NCBI RefSeq assembly: GCF_035609205.1 | Contig: NZ_CP141184.1 | Span: 1,950,501 to 2,014,500 of the forward strand | Direction: 5' to 3' | Source of the DNA: Hymenobacter sp. GOD-10R | GTDB lineage: Bacteria; Bacteroidota; Bacteroidia; Cytophagales; Hymenobacteraceae | Length of the DNA: 64,000 nt | Shown: one piece after another, positions 16,065-25,171 of the stretch | Layout: every line of letters starts with the position of its first letter | How positions within the stretch are numbered: position 1 is the stretch's first letter | Notes under the pieces: generated by a model | What the model was told of the DNA's origin: nothing | The model's database searches: none | Seen by the model: only the letters and a program-made list of their open reading frames with translations | Program-made: the position numbers and the translations under genes

Positions 16065-17348
16065 ATGCGTGCTTGTTGGTCGTTTGTGCTGTCAGTGCCG
16101 GGCCTCTGCCGGCGCGGTTGGCTACTCAGCATCCTTGTTGCGCTGAGCGGGTGTCTGCTGTGTAACTACGTGCAAGCACAGCCACCCGCATTCCGCTTCA
16201 TGAAAGCCAAGGCTCGGCACATTACGTTTCCGTTTGAGTTGCAGCGCAACTTAATTATCGTTCAGGTAATGCTGAACGGGCACGGACCTTATAATTTTTT
16301 GCTGGATACGGGCGTCAACATTTCCCTCATCACCGAGCCGCGCATACGCGAAGAGCTAGGTTTGCGTCGCAAAGAACGGTTTCGGGTGATGGGTGCTGGC
16401 AATGAAGGAGGGCTTGAGGCTTACCAAGTAGATAGCGTGCATGTCACGATCAATAGGGTGGAGGCGCCTTACCTGTCGTTTTTGGTGCTCTCCGACGATG
16501 TGCTCGACCTTTCTGGCTACGTAGGCATGCCCATGCACGGCATTATTGGCAGCGACTTGTTTCAAAGCTTTGTGATGCGCATTCATCCGCAAAGCGCCGA
16601 ACTAGAGCTATACGACCCCTTGTACTATAAAACGCCCCGTAGCAAGCGCTGGGCCTCGATACCGCTCACTTTGGAAGGGGGGAAAGCCTACCTCAACACC
16701 ACAGTAGCCTTAGACGACACGCTCAAGCTGCCGCTCAAGTTTGTCCTCGATACGGGTGCGGGCCATGCTCTGTCGCTCGAAACGAAGTCGGATCCGCGTT
16801 TGGCCGTTCCTACAAAACGGTTGCGCTCTCAGCTCGGCCGCGGCCTGAATGGGTTTATCAACGGCTATATAGGGCGGGTCGCAAGCTTGCAGCTAGGCAA
16901 ATACCAAGTGACGTCCCTGCTTACTTCTTTCCCCGATGCCGACCAAGTCCGAGCCGACGTCGCGCGCAACGGTAACATCGGGTTTGAGCTGCTTAAGCGC
17001 TTCGATCTAATTATCGATTATCCGCATAACCGCTTGCTGCTCCAACCCAATAGTCTGTTCCGAGACCCCTTTGAGCATGACATGTGCGGGATTGAGTTGC
17101 TGGCGGCTGGTCCCAACTTCCGGCGCTATTTTATCTTGCGGGTCGAACCTAGCTCCCCAGCCGACCAAGCCGGGCTGAAGGCGCAAGACGAAATTCTCTC
17201 AGTTAACTTGTTGCCAACAGCCGGCCTCACGCTCACCCAGATGAGCCGTCTGTTCCACTCCGTCGATGGCCGGCAGCTTCTGCTCATTATTCGCCGCCCC
17301 GATGGAGAGCTATTCACGACGGCCGTGCGGTTGAAACGGCAGATCTGA
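16065..17348 (+). CDS. Exported double retropepsin-like aspartic protease with PDZ domain
   Basis: A 427-residue protein with a signal sequence (cut near YVQAQ; LSGC at 27-30 could also be a lipobox). It contains two retropepsin-like halves, each with an intact catalytic triad motif: LLDTGVN (D81-G83) and VLDTGAG (D229-G231). Each half is followed by an IGSDLF- or IGFELL-type strand as in gag-asp_proteas/Asp_protease_2 families. A PDZ domain (about 335-425, FILRVEPSSPADQAGLKAQDEILSVN in pieces) follows. The two halves may form one active site in a single chain, like pepsin. It stands alone and its substrate is unknown. Confidence 0.85.
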   Translation: MRACWSFVLSVPGLCRRGWLLSILVALSGCLLCNYVQAQPPAFRFMKAKARHITFPFELQRNLIIVQVMLNGHGPYNFLLDTGVNISLITEPRIREELGLRRKERFRVMGAGNEGGLEAYQVDSVHVTINRVEAPYLSFLVLSDDVLDLSGYVGMPMHGIIGSDLFQSFVMRIHPQSAELELYDPLYYKTPRSKRWASIPLTLEGGKAYLNTTVALDDTLKLPLKFVLDTGAGHALSLETKSDPRLAVPTKRLRSQLGRGLNGFINGYIGRVASLQLGKYQVTSLLTSFPDADQVRADVARNGNIGFELLKRFDLIIDYPHNRLLLQPNSLFRDPFEHDMCGIELLAAGPNFRRYFILRVEPSSPADQAGLKAQDEILSVNLLPTAGLTLTQMSRLFHSVDGRQLLLIIRRPDGELFTTAVRLKRQI

Positions 17349-17360
17349 ATTGAACATGGT

Positions 17361-18539
17361 TTAGAACATAATCCCCAAATCGAAGCGTAGCGAGTTGTGG
17401 TAGGTGGTTGATAGTGAACCAAAGCTATCCAACATACGGTCGAAACGTAACTCAACGCTTAGCACCGGAAGAGAAGGCTGATACAGCAGCATGCCCGCTC
17501 CAGTAGCTAGCCCTACACTTCGGCTATCTGGGGTCACAATAGTGCGACTATTATCTACGGGGCCAGCAGCTTGATTGCTATCCATGGTGTAGTGGAAATC
17601 ACGGACGGAACGATTGCCAAAGTTTAAGCCGTAGCTTATTCCTGCGTTCAAGTACGGTCGCATGCTTCCATGGCCTGCTGTGTAGCGGAACAATAGGGGG
17701 ACCTGAACTTGTGAGTATTGGATGGAGATACGTTGATTCGTCGTGTAGTAAGCGTAACCGTTAGGTATGGGTGTTGGACCATACACACTCCGCAACGCTA
17801 GGTAAGTAGGCTCGATCAGCACCGAAAATTTTGATTGACTATAAAATCTTAGGAACACGCCTGCCTGATACCCAACAAAGTCTTGGTGCTTGCCCGAAAA
17901 AGGCTCAATATCCGTTGTGAAACTTGAAGCATTAATACCCGCCTTTATGCCAAAGGCAGTATGCAGGCCGTAGGGATGGTAGTTTGCAATGCTAGGTTGC
18001 TGCGGCCGCTGACAAGTATTATAATCTATCACCATCTTCGACATGCCCGACGGTGTGTAAGAGTACATGTGTGACGTTTCCGCGTATTCAAGTCGTAGCG
18101 CAGGGCAATTGGGTAGAAGAGGAAGAAGAACGAGTGGAGTAAAAACCGGAGGAATCTCTACGATGTGGGTTGAATCGGCGGGCTGTAGGTAAAAACGCCG
18201 AGCTCCATCCGCATTTGAACCGCTGTAAAGACTGACATAGCCTCTAACAAGCGATGTGACAAACATAGGGCTACCGGCTGCACCAACTTGCTTGCTTACG
18301 CCTACCGGGCCAGAGGCGTCACCATAGCTGCTAGCCTCCGTAGCAGTGAAACGGCTAGGCTCCTGGTCATAACGGTATAGAACAACGGTTTGATTATGTT
18401 TTCCGGTAAGCTGAATTTGACCACGTAGTGTATCCCCTTTGGCCGTCACTACATAATCCTTGTAATCTTTTGTAGTGCGCTGGGCATTAGCAGCTAATAC
18501 GGTCAGCCAAAGAGCTGCTGCTAGAGAATAGCATTTCAT
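17361..18539 (-). CDS. Outer-membrane beta-barrel protein (PorT-like), copy 2
   Basis: A 392-residue protein with a signal peptide (MKCYSLAAALWLTVLAANAQ). An N-terminal beta domain begins KDYVVTAKGDTLRGQIQLTGKH, in pieces, and the C-terminal part is an eight-strand-type barrel (SFGIKAG-like FGIKAGIN, YSQVQVPLLFRYTAG, PYLNAGISYGLNFGN) ending with the outer-membrane C-terminal pattern FDLGIMF. The start at 18539 removes a 21-codon extension that lacks signal features. It is a close paralogue of the next upstream gene, with 93 bp between them. Its last residue lies 13 bp from the convergent protease gene. Confidence 0.83.
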   Translation of the reverse strand: MKCYSLAAALWLTVLAANAQRTTKDYKDYVVTAKGDTLRGQIQLTGKHNQTVVLYRYDQEPSRFTATEASSYGDASGPVGVSKQVGAAGSPMFVTSLVRGYVSLYSGSNADGARRFYLQPADSTHIVEIPPVFTPLVLLPLLPNCPALRLEYAETSHMYSYTPSGMSKMVIDYNTCQRPQQPSIANYHPYGLHTAFGIKAGINASSFTTDIEPFSGKHQDFVGYQAGVFLRFYSQSKFSVLIEPTYLALRSVYGPTPIPNGYAYYTTNQRISIQYSQVQVPLLFRYTAGHGSMRPYLNAGISYGLNFGNRSVRDFHYTMDSNQAAGPVDNSRTIVTPDSRSVGLATGAGMLLYQPSLPVLSVELRFDRMLDSFGSLSTTYHNSLRFDLGIMF

Positions 18540-18632
18540 AGAATAGTGAAGAGTAGCGTAATTCAGTAGGCTCAGGGCAAGTAAGATGCCGCTTCTCCAC
18601 AAACTCTGCGCGCAGAGTGGGATAATGTAGCC

Positions 18633-19787
18633 TTAAAAGGCAATGCCTAGGTCGAGGCGAAACGTGTTATGATGTGGCGTATAAGCAATATACCCGAGCC
18701 CGTCCACTAGCTTGTCGAAGCGAGCTTCAACGCTGAGTATTGGGAGAGCAGGACGATCAATGAGGAGCCCGACCCCACCAACCCAACCTAGGCTGCTGCG
18801 GTCAGGATGGCCAAGGGTATAGTGCTCGGCTTGAGCCTGATCCGAGCGCTGACGAATAGTAGCCGACTGGTTCTTGAAATTCAGGCCGTAGCTCGGACCT
18901 GCGTTTATATAAGGTCGTACGTTTCCGTAACCTAGGGTATAGCGGAGCAGCAAGGGCATCTGTACCTGCGAATACCGGATAGATACGGAGCTAGTAGCCG
19001 AATACAGCGAAGTGCCTGTGTAAGCGTCAGTGGGGCCGTAGTTGCTGCGTAAAGCTAGATAGGTAGCTTCTACCTGCACGGAAAACCTGGTCTTAGTTGT
19101 AAAGTGTAGGAAAGCGCCACCTTGGTAGCCAATGGCTTGTGTATGATTGCCTTCGTACGGAGTTGCAGAAAGAGAAAAGTCAGACCAATTCAGGCCTGCT
19201 TTCAGGCCAAAAGAGGCTCGCAGTCCGCTAGTCGCTTTTGCTAGCTTACTTGGTTGGCTCGGTTGTCGGCAAGTATTGTAAGCCATGATCAGGCGCGTCA
19301 TGCCGCTATAGTTGTACGGATATTGGCGTACAGTCGCATCATCGCCGAAATCTAAAGAGGAGCACCCTGCCAGCAAGCGGTGAAAGGTAAGGCGGGCAGT
19401 GCTAGGAGGCACTTCAATCAGGTACGTCGAATCCGTGGGTTGCAGATAATAGCGCTTGTCACCCTGGGCGTTTTCTCCGCCATACAGCGTAACATACCCC
19501 TGTACCAAAGGTCTGACAAATTGCGGCGTACCATGCGGCCCCACGGTTTTGCTTATGCCAATAGGTTCGCTTGCGTCGCCGTAGCTACGGGCTTGGTTGG
19601 CGCTAAATTCGGCTGCTGGCATGCCGGGCCGATAAAGTCGTATCAACTGTGCATGCTTGCCAACTAGCTGGATTCGGCCGCGCAGGGTGTCACCGGCTGC
19701 CGTGACTACATAATCTGTTGCGGTATGTTGAGCTGCGGCGGAACCTGCGAGCAAGCACAGGGTAAAGGATAACGCGTAAAACTTCAC
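18633..19787 (-). CDS. Outer-membrane beta-barrel protein (PorT-like), copy 1
   Basis: A 384-residue protein with a signal peptide (MKFYALSFTLCLLAGSAAAQ) and the same layout as its downstream paralogue: DYVVTAAGDTLRGRIQL, SYGDASEPIGISKTVG, RYYLQPTDST, then a barrel with FGLKAGLNWSDF, YSQVQMPLLLRYTLGYG, RPYINAGPSYGLNF and a C-terminal LDLGIAF. The N-terminal 100 residues are a conserved non-barrel domain found in both copies. This pair is a tandem duplication that has diverged throughout. The role is unknown; related proteins are annotated as outer_membrane beta-barrel (OMP_b-brl_2). Confidence 0.83.
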   Translation of the reverse strand: MKFYALSFTLCLLAGSAAAQHTATDYVVTAAGDTLRGRIQLVGKHAQLIRLYRPGMPAAEFSANQARSYGDASEPIGISKTVGPHGTPQFVRPLVQGYVTLYGGENAQGDKRYYLQPTDSTYLIEVPPSTARLTFHRLLAGCSSLDFGDDATVRQYPYNYSGMTRLIMAYNTCRQPSQPSKLAKATSGLRASFGLKAGLNWSDFSLSATPYEGNHTQAIGYQGGAFLHFTTKTRFSVQVEATYLALRSNYGPTDAYTGTSLYSATSSVSIRYSQVQMPLLLRYTLGYGNVRPYINAGPSYGLNFKNQSATIRQRSDQAQAEHYTLGHPDRSSLGWVGGVGLLIDRPALPILSVEARFDKLVDGLGYIAYTPHHNTFRLDLGIAF

Positions 19788-19848
19788 TTAAGCAAAATAT
19801 AGGATAGGTAAAATCGAAGCGGTTGTTATAGCTCACCAAAAGCAAAAA

Positions 19849-19878
19849 AGAAGCTAGGCTCCGTGAAACCTAGCTTCT
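19849..19878 (-). terminator. Terminator of the phosphohexomutase gene
   Basis: 10-bp perfect arms (agaagctagg / cctagcttct) with a 10-nt loop, followed on the minus strand by six T (19848-19843). Confidence 0.8.
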
Positions 19879-19903
19879 AAGAAGAAAATATAGAAACAGC
19901 TTG

Positions 19904-21640
19904 TTATTTCAGCTGCATGTCTTCAATAATTGCCCCGATACGGTCAGTGAGCTTCTTGTCGACCATGTCGAAGTCGACGGCCGACGCGAGCGGGTGTTTC
20001 ACGCTGAAGTAGAACTTGATCTTTGGCTCGGTGCCTGAAGGACGCGCCGAAATCTTGCTGCCATCTTCGGTGATGAACTGAAGCACGTTCGACTTCTCCA
20101 GGCCAGTTGAAGACTCTTCGCCCGTGCGCGTATTACGAATCCGACCTAGCTGATAGTCACGGATTTCGACCACCGGCGAACCGGCGATAGTAGCGGGCGG
20201 GTTGGCCCGCAGGTCGCGCATCATCTCCTGAATTTCTTCGGCGCCGCGCTGGCCTTTCTTCGTCAGCGAAATCAGGTTTTCCTGGTATAGGCCGTAGGTA
20301 GCGTACATCTGCATAAGGGCTTCGTACAGCGTCTGGCCTTTGTCTTTGGCTACGGCAGCCATTTCTGCAATCATGGCGCAGGCCGAAATAGCGTCTTTGT
20401 CGCGCACGAAATCACCGATCATGTAGCCGTAGCTTTCTTCGCCGCCGCCGATGTAGGTTTCATTGCCTTCTAGCTCGCGGATGACACCGGCAATGTACTT
20501 GAAGCCGGTGAGCGTCTGGTACGACTTCACGCCGTGGGCCCGGCCAATATCACCTAGCACGTCGCTCGTCACGATGGTGTACACGATGTAATCTTGGTCG
20601 GTCATCTTGCCGGCTTGCGCGCGAGCCGAGAGCAGGTAGTGCGTGAGCAGGGCAGCCGTCTGGTTGCCGTTCACTAGCACCCACTCGTTCTTGTGGTTTT
20701 TCACGCCAATGCCCACGCGGTCGGAGTCTGGGTCGGTTGCAATCACGAGGTCCGCGTCAAGCTGCTTGGCTTGGTCGAGGGCGATTTGCATAGCGGCCTT
20801 CTCCTCCGGGTTCGGCGACTGCACCGTGGGGAAGTTACCATCGGGTGTTGCCTGCTCCTGCACGATGTGCACGTTGGTGAAGCCGAAGCGTTGCAAAGCC
20901 TTAGGCACCAAGGTAATGCCCGTGCCGTGCAGCGGCGTGTACACAATCTTCAGATCGTGCTGGCGCTGGATGGCGGCAGGGTTGATGCTAAGCTTCTGTA
21001 CTTCACTGAGGTACGCCTCGTCAATGTCGGCGCCAATCATGTGAATGCGCGACTCATTGGCAGCAAATTTCACTTCATCAACCGAGTGAATAGCATTCAC
21101 TTCTTGGATAATGTTCTTGTCGTGGGGCGAAACTACCTGGGCACCGTCCTGCCAGTACACTTTGTAGCCGTTGTACTCCTTGGGGTTATGCGAGGCCGTG
21201 ATAACCACGCCGCTCTGGCATTGCAGGTGGCGAATAGTGTACGAAAGCTCAGGCGTAGGCCGCAGATCCTCAAATAGATAAACCGTAATGCCGTTGGCAG
21301 AGAAAATGCCGGCCGCAATGCGCGCAAACAGATTGCTGTTATTACGCGAGTCGTGGGCAATGGCTACTTTAATTTCCTGGTTCGGAAACGACTTCAGCAG
21401 GTAGTTGCTCAGGCCCTGCGTGGCCATGCCCAGCGTGTAGCGGTTCATGCGGTTCGAGCCAACGCCCATTACGCCGCGCAAGCCGCCGGTCCCGAACTCT
21501 AGGTCGCGGTAGAAAGCATCGTTGAGGGTATCTTCCTGATTATCGGCGAGCATCTGCCGAACTTCGGCTTGGGTGTCGGCGTCGTAGCTGCCAGTAAGCC
21601 AAGTATTTACTTTCTGCTGGATTTCAGGGGTGAGAGCCAT
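19904..21640 (-). CDS. Phosphohexomutase (phosphoglucomutase/phosphomannomutase)
   Basis: A 578-residue alpha-D-phosphohexomutase. Domain 1 has FGTGGLRGVMGVGSNRMN and the phosphoserine loop GVVITASHNPKEYNGYK (in two parts), domain 2 has the metal loop ATDPDSDRVG, domain 3 has GGGEESYGY, and domain 4 has the phosphate-binding SARPSGTEPKIKFY. These enzymes interconvert hexose-1-phosphates and hexose-6-phosphates for glycogen, cell-wall and polysaccharide precursors. Whether it prefers glucose or mannose cannot be read here; the length fits the PgcA/PGM2-type group. The start MALTPEIQQ (21640) is preferred to an ATG 20 codons upstream. Confidence 0.9.
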   Translation of the reverse strand: MALTPEIQQKVNTWLTGSYDADTQAEVRQMLADNQEDTLNDAFYRDLEFGTGGLRGVMGVGSNRMNRYTLGMATQGLSNYLLKSFPNQEIKVAIAHDSRNNSNLFARIAAGIFSANGITVYLFEDLRPTPELSYTIRHLQCQSGVVITASHNPKEYNGYKVYWQDGAQVVSPHDKNIIQEVNAIHSVDEVKFAANESRIHMIGADIDEAYLSEVQKLSINPAAIQRQHDLKIVYTPLHGTGITLVPKALQRFGFTNVHIVQEQATPDGNFPTVQSPNPEEKAAMQIALDQAKQLDADLVIATDPDSDRVGIGVKNHKNEWVLVNGNQTAALLTHYLLSARAQAGKMTDQDYIVYTIVTSDVLGDIGRAHGVKSYQTLTGFKYIAGVIRELEGNETYIGGGEESYGYMIGDFVRDKDAISACAMIAEMAAVAKDKGQTLYEALMQMYATYGLYQENLISLTKKGQRGAEEIQEMMRDLRANPPATIAGSPVVEIRDYQLGRIRNTRTGEESSTGLEKSNVLQFITEDGSKISARPSGTEPKIKFYFSVKHPLASAVDFDMVDKKLTDRIGAIIEDMQLK

Positions 21641-22096
21641 TGTACAATAATCAAGGATTGGTTGTGAGGGTAAAGAAAACAAATAATGCCAGCAAACCAT
21701 GTTGGCAGCTATTTGTGCTTACGTGTCTGATGAAAAAGCGCCTTCCGAGCTGAAAAGCGCGCTGCAACATTAGTGATAATTCCACATTATATCACGATAA
21801 CCGAATATTATGTATCTGTTGGGCGATATAGGTGAGGAGCGTTGAAGATGGGGATATAGGCACAGTATACGCAGAATGTGATGAGGTTGCTGAAACAAAG
21901 AAGCAGTTAGGTATGAGGGCCTGCCGCTACATGCATTTACCTGAAAAATACAATCGAAGTAACTGTACCCCGTTCATCATCACATACATATGCGATTGAA
22001 ATGCGTTGATTTTTTGGCGCACTTGCAGCCGCAAAAGCTGCTTGCCCTCACGCATTGACCTAGGTAGGCAGCAGACTCTCTTCACAAACTGTTGCT
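21641..22096. other. Divergent intergenic region phosphohexomutase / Hint protein
   Basis: About 455 bp with no convincing gene and no tRNA-like structure. It is AT-richer in the middle (about 21780-21825). No exact TAnnTTTG box was found for either flanking gene. A small hairpin-like gcagccgcaaaagctgc lies at about 22026-22042. Confidence 0.5.
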
Positions 22097-23797
22097 ATGT
22101 ACGCCACACACCGTCTCACCAATTTTCTGTTCTCTCTTCTGACTTTGCTGCTCGCCGCACTTTTGCCCGCTGCTGGAGCATTTGCACAGAAGCCTGTCAA
22201 GGCCGCAGTACTTCCGCTCTTCGACAAAGTGCCTGCTCCTCCCACTGCTCCTAGTTGTAGCCTAAAGCTGCCAGTCGGCTTTGCGGACTTGCAGCGGCAG
22301 GTAGATCAGCTGAGTTATGCCATCGGAAGTGGCCGTACCGCTGAGCAGTCGAAGCAAGAGACGCAGATGCGGTCAGTGAGCCAGAAGGTAGCCGCTGATG
22401 GTGTGGAGCATATGACCGATGCGCAAAAGATGGCTTATATGCAGCAGCAAGGAGCTAGCTTACCTGGCTATAATCCGCAGGCTATGCAGCTCGCTCAGCA
22501 GATGAAAGACCCCGCGTTTGCTGCCAAGTTTGCTACAATGAGCGACATGGAAAAGGCGCAGTACATGCAAAAGCAGCTAGCTGCGCCTGGCTCTACGCAA
22601 CAACGCATGGTCAACGATCCTGCCTTCCAAGCCGCGCAAGCCGACTTCATGCAGCAGATGCAGAGCCCTAGCTTCCGGACAGCGTGGGAGAAGAAATCGG
22701 AAGCGGAGCAGGATGCGTATATGCAACAGCTCATGCGCAAGCACGGCCTCAGCGCGGCGCGCATGGAAGCCGTAGCAGGCAACGTTAAGCCCTCGGCACC
22801 TGCTGCGCCCCTAGTAGCAGCGGCTGCTCTGGACGCCAACTCGAAACTGATCAGCACCATAACGGCCGACATCAACAACCCAGATGGTTTTCAGCGTGTG
22901 CAGCAGCAACTACAAGCTAACTTAGCAGCCGTTGATGAAGAGGTAAGAGCCCACCCGCAGAAAGAAGCCAAGGAGGGCGACTGCCAAGGCCAGCGCCGTA
23001 ACTATGACCAGAATCGTAGCTACCAAAAACAGCGCCTCGACCTAATGGCCAAGTATATGCCGCAGCTAGCAGCGGCTTGGCGGGCCCGCAAGATGGAACT
23101 GGTAGCGCGCGTCACTCCCTTTCACGCGGAGTTAGCCAAAATTCACTACGGCGACGATATCAAGCACGAAGGAGAGAAAAACTTTATTCCTGCCTTGGCC
23201 GAAGGTCAGCAGCTAATGCTAGGAGAGGTGACGCAGTTGGCTGGCTACAGCCAGGCTGTGTACGAACTGAACAAAACGTATTGCGACCTAATGGCTAGCT
23301 ATAACAAGCCATTTGCGTGCGAAGCAGCCGTGTGCTTTCCTCCGTCCGCGCGCGTAACCTTGCCCGACGGGCGGCAGGTGCATATCAGTAAAGTGCGCCC
23401 TGGCGATGAAGTGCTCGGCTATGATGTGGCCACCGGCCAAGTGCGTGCCACGCGTGTGCTTCGCCTCGATATCCACAGCGACCATGATTACCAACTGGTA
23501 CAGCTGACTATCGGAACACCGGCCGTGTACGCCAGCCTCGCTTCTGCGGCGGCACCTAGCACACCCGTTGCGAAAATACTCGTGACGCCCAACCATCCCT
23601 TTGTCACGGCCGACCGCCAAGCGTTACGCGCCGATCAGTTGGAGTCTTTCAACGACCTGCTGCGCCTCAACGGCCGAGGTGTAGAAGCTACGCACTTGGT
23701 TGACCGCCAACCTGCTGCACCCACCTGGGAGGTGTATAATCTGCGTACTGAAACCGGTAATTATTTTGTTAGTGGTGTGCTAGTAAGCAGCAAGTAG
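22097..23797 (+). CDS. Secreted protein with C-terminal Hint (Hedgehog/intein) domain
   Basis: A 566-residue protein. A signal peptide (about 1-30, ending AGAFAQ) is followed by a helical, Gln/Met/Ala-rich region (about 85-225) with loosely repeated units: AYMQQQGASLPG, AQYMQKQLAAPG and AYMQQLMRKHG, and DPAFAAKF and DPAFQAAQ. A helical segment follows (250-400). From C413 to the end is a Hint domain: CFPPSARVTLPDGRQVHI (block A), VRPGDEVLGYD, TPNHPF (block B, 497-502) and WEVYNLRT...NYFVSGVLV (block F-like). The protein ends VSSK without the His-Asn of inteins and with no C-extein, so only N-terminal cleavage before C413 is expected. No toxin or immunity gene is adjacent. The job of the N-terminal part is unknown. 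Confidence 0.8.
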   Translation: MYATHRLTNFLFSLLTLLLAALLPAAGAFAQKPVKAAVLPLFDKVPAPPTAPSCSLKLPVGFADLQRQVDQLSYAIGSGRTAEQSKQETQMRSVSQKVAADGVEHMTDAQKMAYMQQQGASLPGYNPQAMQLAQQMKDPAFAAKFATMSDMEKAQYMQKQLAAPGSTQQRMVNDPAFQAAQADFMQQMQSPSFRTAWEKKSEAEQDAYMQQLMRKHGLSAARMEAVAGNVKPSAPAAPLVAAAALDANSKLISTITADINNPDGFQRVQQQLQANLAAVDEEVRAHPQKEAKEGDCQGQRRNYDQNRSYQKQRLDLMAKYMPQLAAAWRARKMELVARVTPFHAELAKIHYGDDIKHEGEKNFIPALAEGQQLMLGEVTQLAGYSQAVYELNKTYCDLMASYNKPFACEAAVCFPPSARVTLPDGRQVHISKVRPGDEVLGYDVATGQVRATRVLRLDIHSDHDYQLVQLTIGTPAVYASLASAAAPSTPVAKILVTPNHPFVTADRQALRADQLESFNDLLRLNGRGVEATHLVDRQPAAPTWEVYNLRTETGNYFVSGVLVSSK

Positions 23798-23815
23798 AAG
23801 CTAGGCTATACTACC

Positions 23816-23857
23816 CTGAAGCCCGCCTACCCAACCCTGAGGTAAGGCGGGCTTCAG
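23816..23857. terminator. Two-way terminator between Hint protein and hppD
   Basis: 13-bp perfect arms (ctgaagcccgcct / aggcgggcttcag) with a 16-nt loop, between convergent genes. Confidence 0.7.
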
Positions 23858-23865
23858 AGCAAATG

Positions 23866-25002
23866 TTACAAGTTGCCGCGCAGTGCTTGTTCCCGCTCAA
23901 TCGACTCGAACAGGGCTTTGAAATTGCCCTTACCGAAACTCTTCGCGCCTTTGCGCTGAATGATTTCGTAAAAGACCGTGGGACGGTCCTCCACTGGCTT
24001 CGTAAAAATTTGGAGCAAGTAGCCTTCCTCGTCACGGTCGACCAACAGGTTGAGTGCTTTCAAGGAAGCTAGGTCTTCGTCGATGGCGCCTACCCGGTCT
24101 AGCACATCGTCGTAATAAGTGGCGGGTACGCTCAGGAATTCTACGCCGCGGCGCCGCAGCTCAGCAACTGTCGTTCGAATATCGTGCGTAATAATGGCAA
24201 TGTGCTGTACGCCAGCCTCGTGGTAGTAATCGAGGTACTCCTCAATCTGCGACTTCTTCTTGCCCTCGGCTGGCTCATTGATCGGGAACTTCACGTAGCC
24301 GTTGCCGTTCGAGACGACCTTCGACATTAAAGCCGAATACTCAGTACTGATATCGTCGTCGTCGAAGGTGATGAGTAGTTTGAAGCCCATAACGTCTTCG
24401 TAAAACTTCACCCACTGGTTCATTTGTCCCCAACCGACGTTGCCAACACAGTGGTCAATATATTGCAAGCCAACAGTGTTGCCTTGTGGCACTGCACTAG
24501 TCCGCGCCACAAACCCTGGCATAAATGGCCCGGTGTACTTCGTGCGTTCCACGAAGGTGTGAATCGTTTCGCCGTAAGTGTAAATGCCCGCGAGCGTGAC
24601 TTCACCATGCTCATCGGAAAGCGTGTACGGCTCGAAGGCCGGGCGGGCGCCGCGCTTGGTTGTTTCTTCAAAGGACTTGCGGGCATCATCTACCCACAGC
24701 GCCATCACCTTCACGCCGTCGCCGTGGCGGCGCACGTGTTCCGATATTTCGGAGTCGGGGAGGAGGGAGGTAGTCAGTACCAAGCGAATTTTATTCTGCT
24801 GGAGCACGTAGCTAGCTCGGTCACGCAGGCCTGTTTCCGGACCAGCGTAGGCGACTAGCTCAAACCCGAATGCGGCTTGATAGTAGTAGGCCGACTGCTT
24901 GGCGTTGCCCACGTAAAATTCGATGTAGTCAGTGCCTTTTAAAGGCAAGAAATCGGCGGCCGTTTGGGGTGCCGCCGCGAGCAAGGGAGATGAGGTCTCC
25001 AT
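23866..25002 (-). CDS. hppD: 4-Hydroxyphenylpyruvate dioxygenase
   Basis: A 378-residue Fe(II) dioxygenase of two vicinal-oxygen-chelate domains. It converts 4-hydroxyphenylpyruvate to homogentisate in tyrosine breakdown. The iron ligands are visible in the C-terminal half: YIDHCVGNV (His), HIAIITHDI (His) and FYEIIQRKG (Glu). LLQIFTKPVEDRPT and the closing KGNFKALFESIEREQ are typical. The start METSSPLL (25002) is preferred to an upstream ATG that adds a leucine-rich tail not seen in the family; a possible -7 box TACTTTTA lies about 35 bp upstream. No homogentisate dioxygenase gene is adjacent. Confidence 0.94.
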   Translation of the reverse strand: METSSPLLAAAPQTAADFLPLKGTDYIEFYVGNAKQSAYYYQAAFGFELVAYAGPETGLRDRASYVLQQNKIRLVLTTSLLPDSEISEHVRRHGDGVKVMALWVDDARKSFEETTKRGARPAFEPYTLSDEHGEVTLAGIYTYGETIHTFVERTKYTGPFMPGFVARTSAVPQGNTVGLQYIDHCVGNVGWGQMNQWVKFYEDVMGFKLLITFDDDDISTEYSALMSKVVSNGNGYVKFPINEPAEGKKKSQIEEYLDYYHEAGVQHIAIITHDIRTTVAELRRRGVEFLSVPATYYDDVLDRVGAIDEDLASLKALNLLVDRDEEGYLLQIFTKPVEDRPTVFYEIIQRKGAKSFGKGNFKALFESIEREQALRGNL

Positions 25003-25117
25003 GGGTGGTGGGAGTTTGGGTGGAAAAGAGTGGAGTAGTAAAAGTAACCTTTTGCGCGTAACTGCCACAGTTCTAGCCTCAAGCTCGTATTAAAGAAAGC
25101 AGACGATCTGCATGTCG

Positions 25118-25125
25118 TAGATTTG
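25118..25125 (+). promoter_or_regulatory. -7 promoter box TAGATTTG
   Basis: Exact TAnnTTTG, 46 bp before the ATG of the small gene at 25172. Confidence 0.45.
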
Positions 25126-25171
25126 CAGAATCCTACGCAACTTTGTGCACAAACTTTATTGAACTGTGGCT

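Noticed and set aside
20643..21277. Long antisense frames opposite the phosphohexomutase
   Set aside because: They mirror a highly conserved coding gene; the composition follows its codon positions.
23333..23797. True intein in the Hint protein
   Set aside because: There is no C-terminal His-Asn and no C-extein after the domain, so protein splicing is impossible; autocleavage remains possible.
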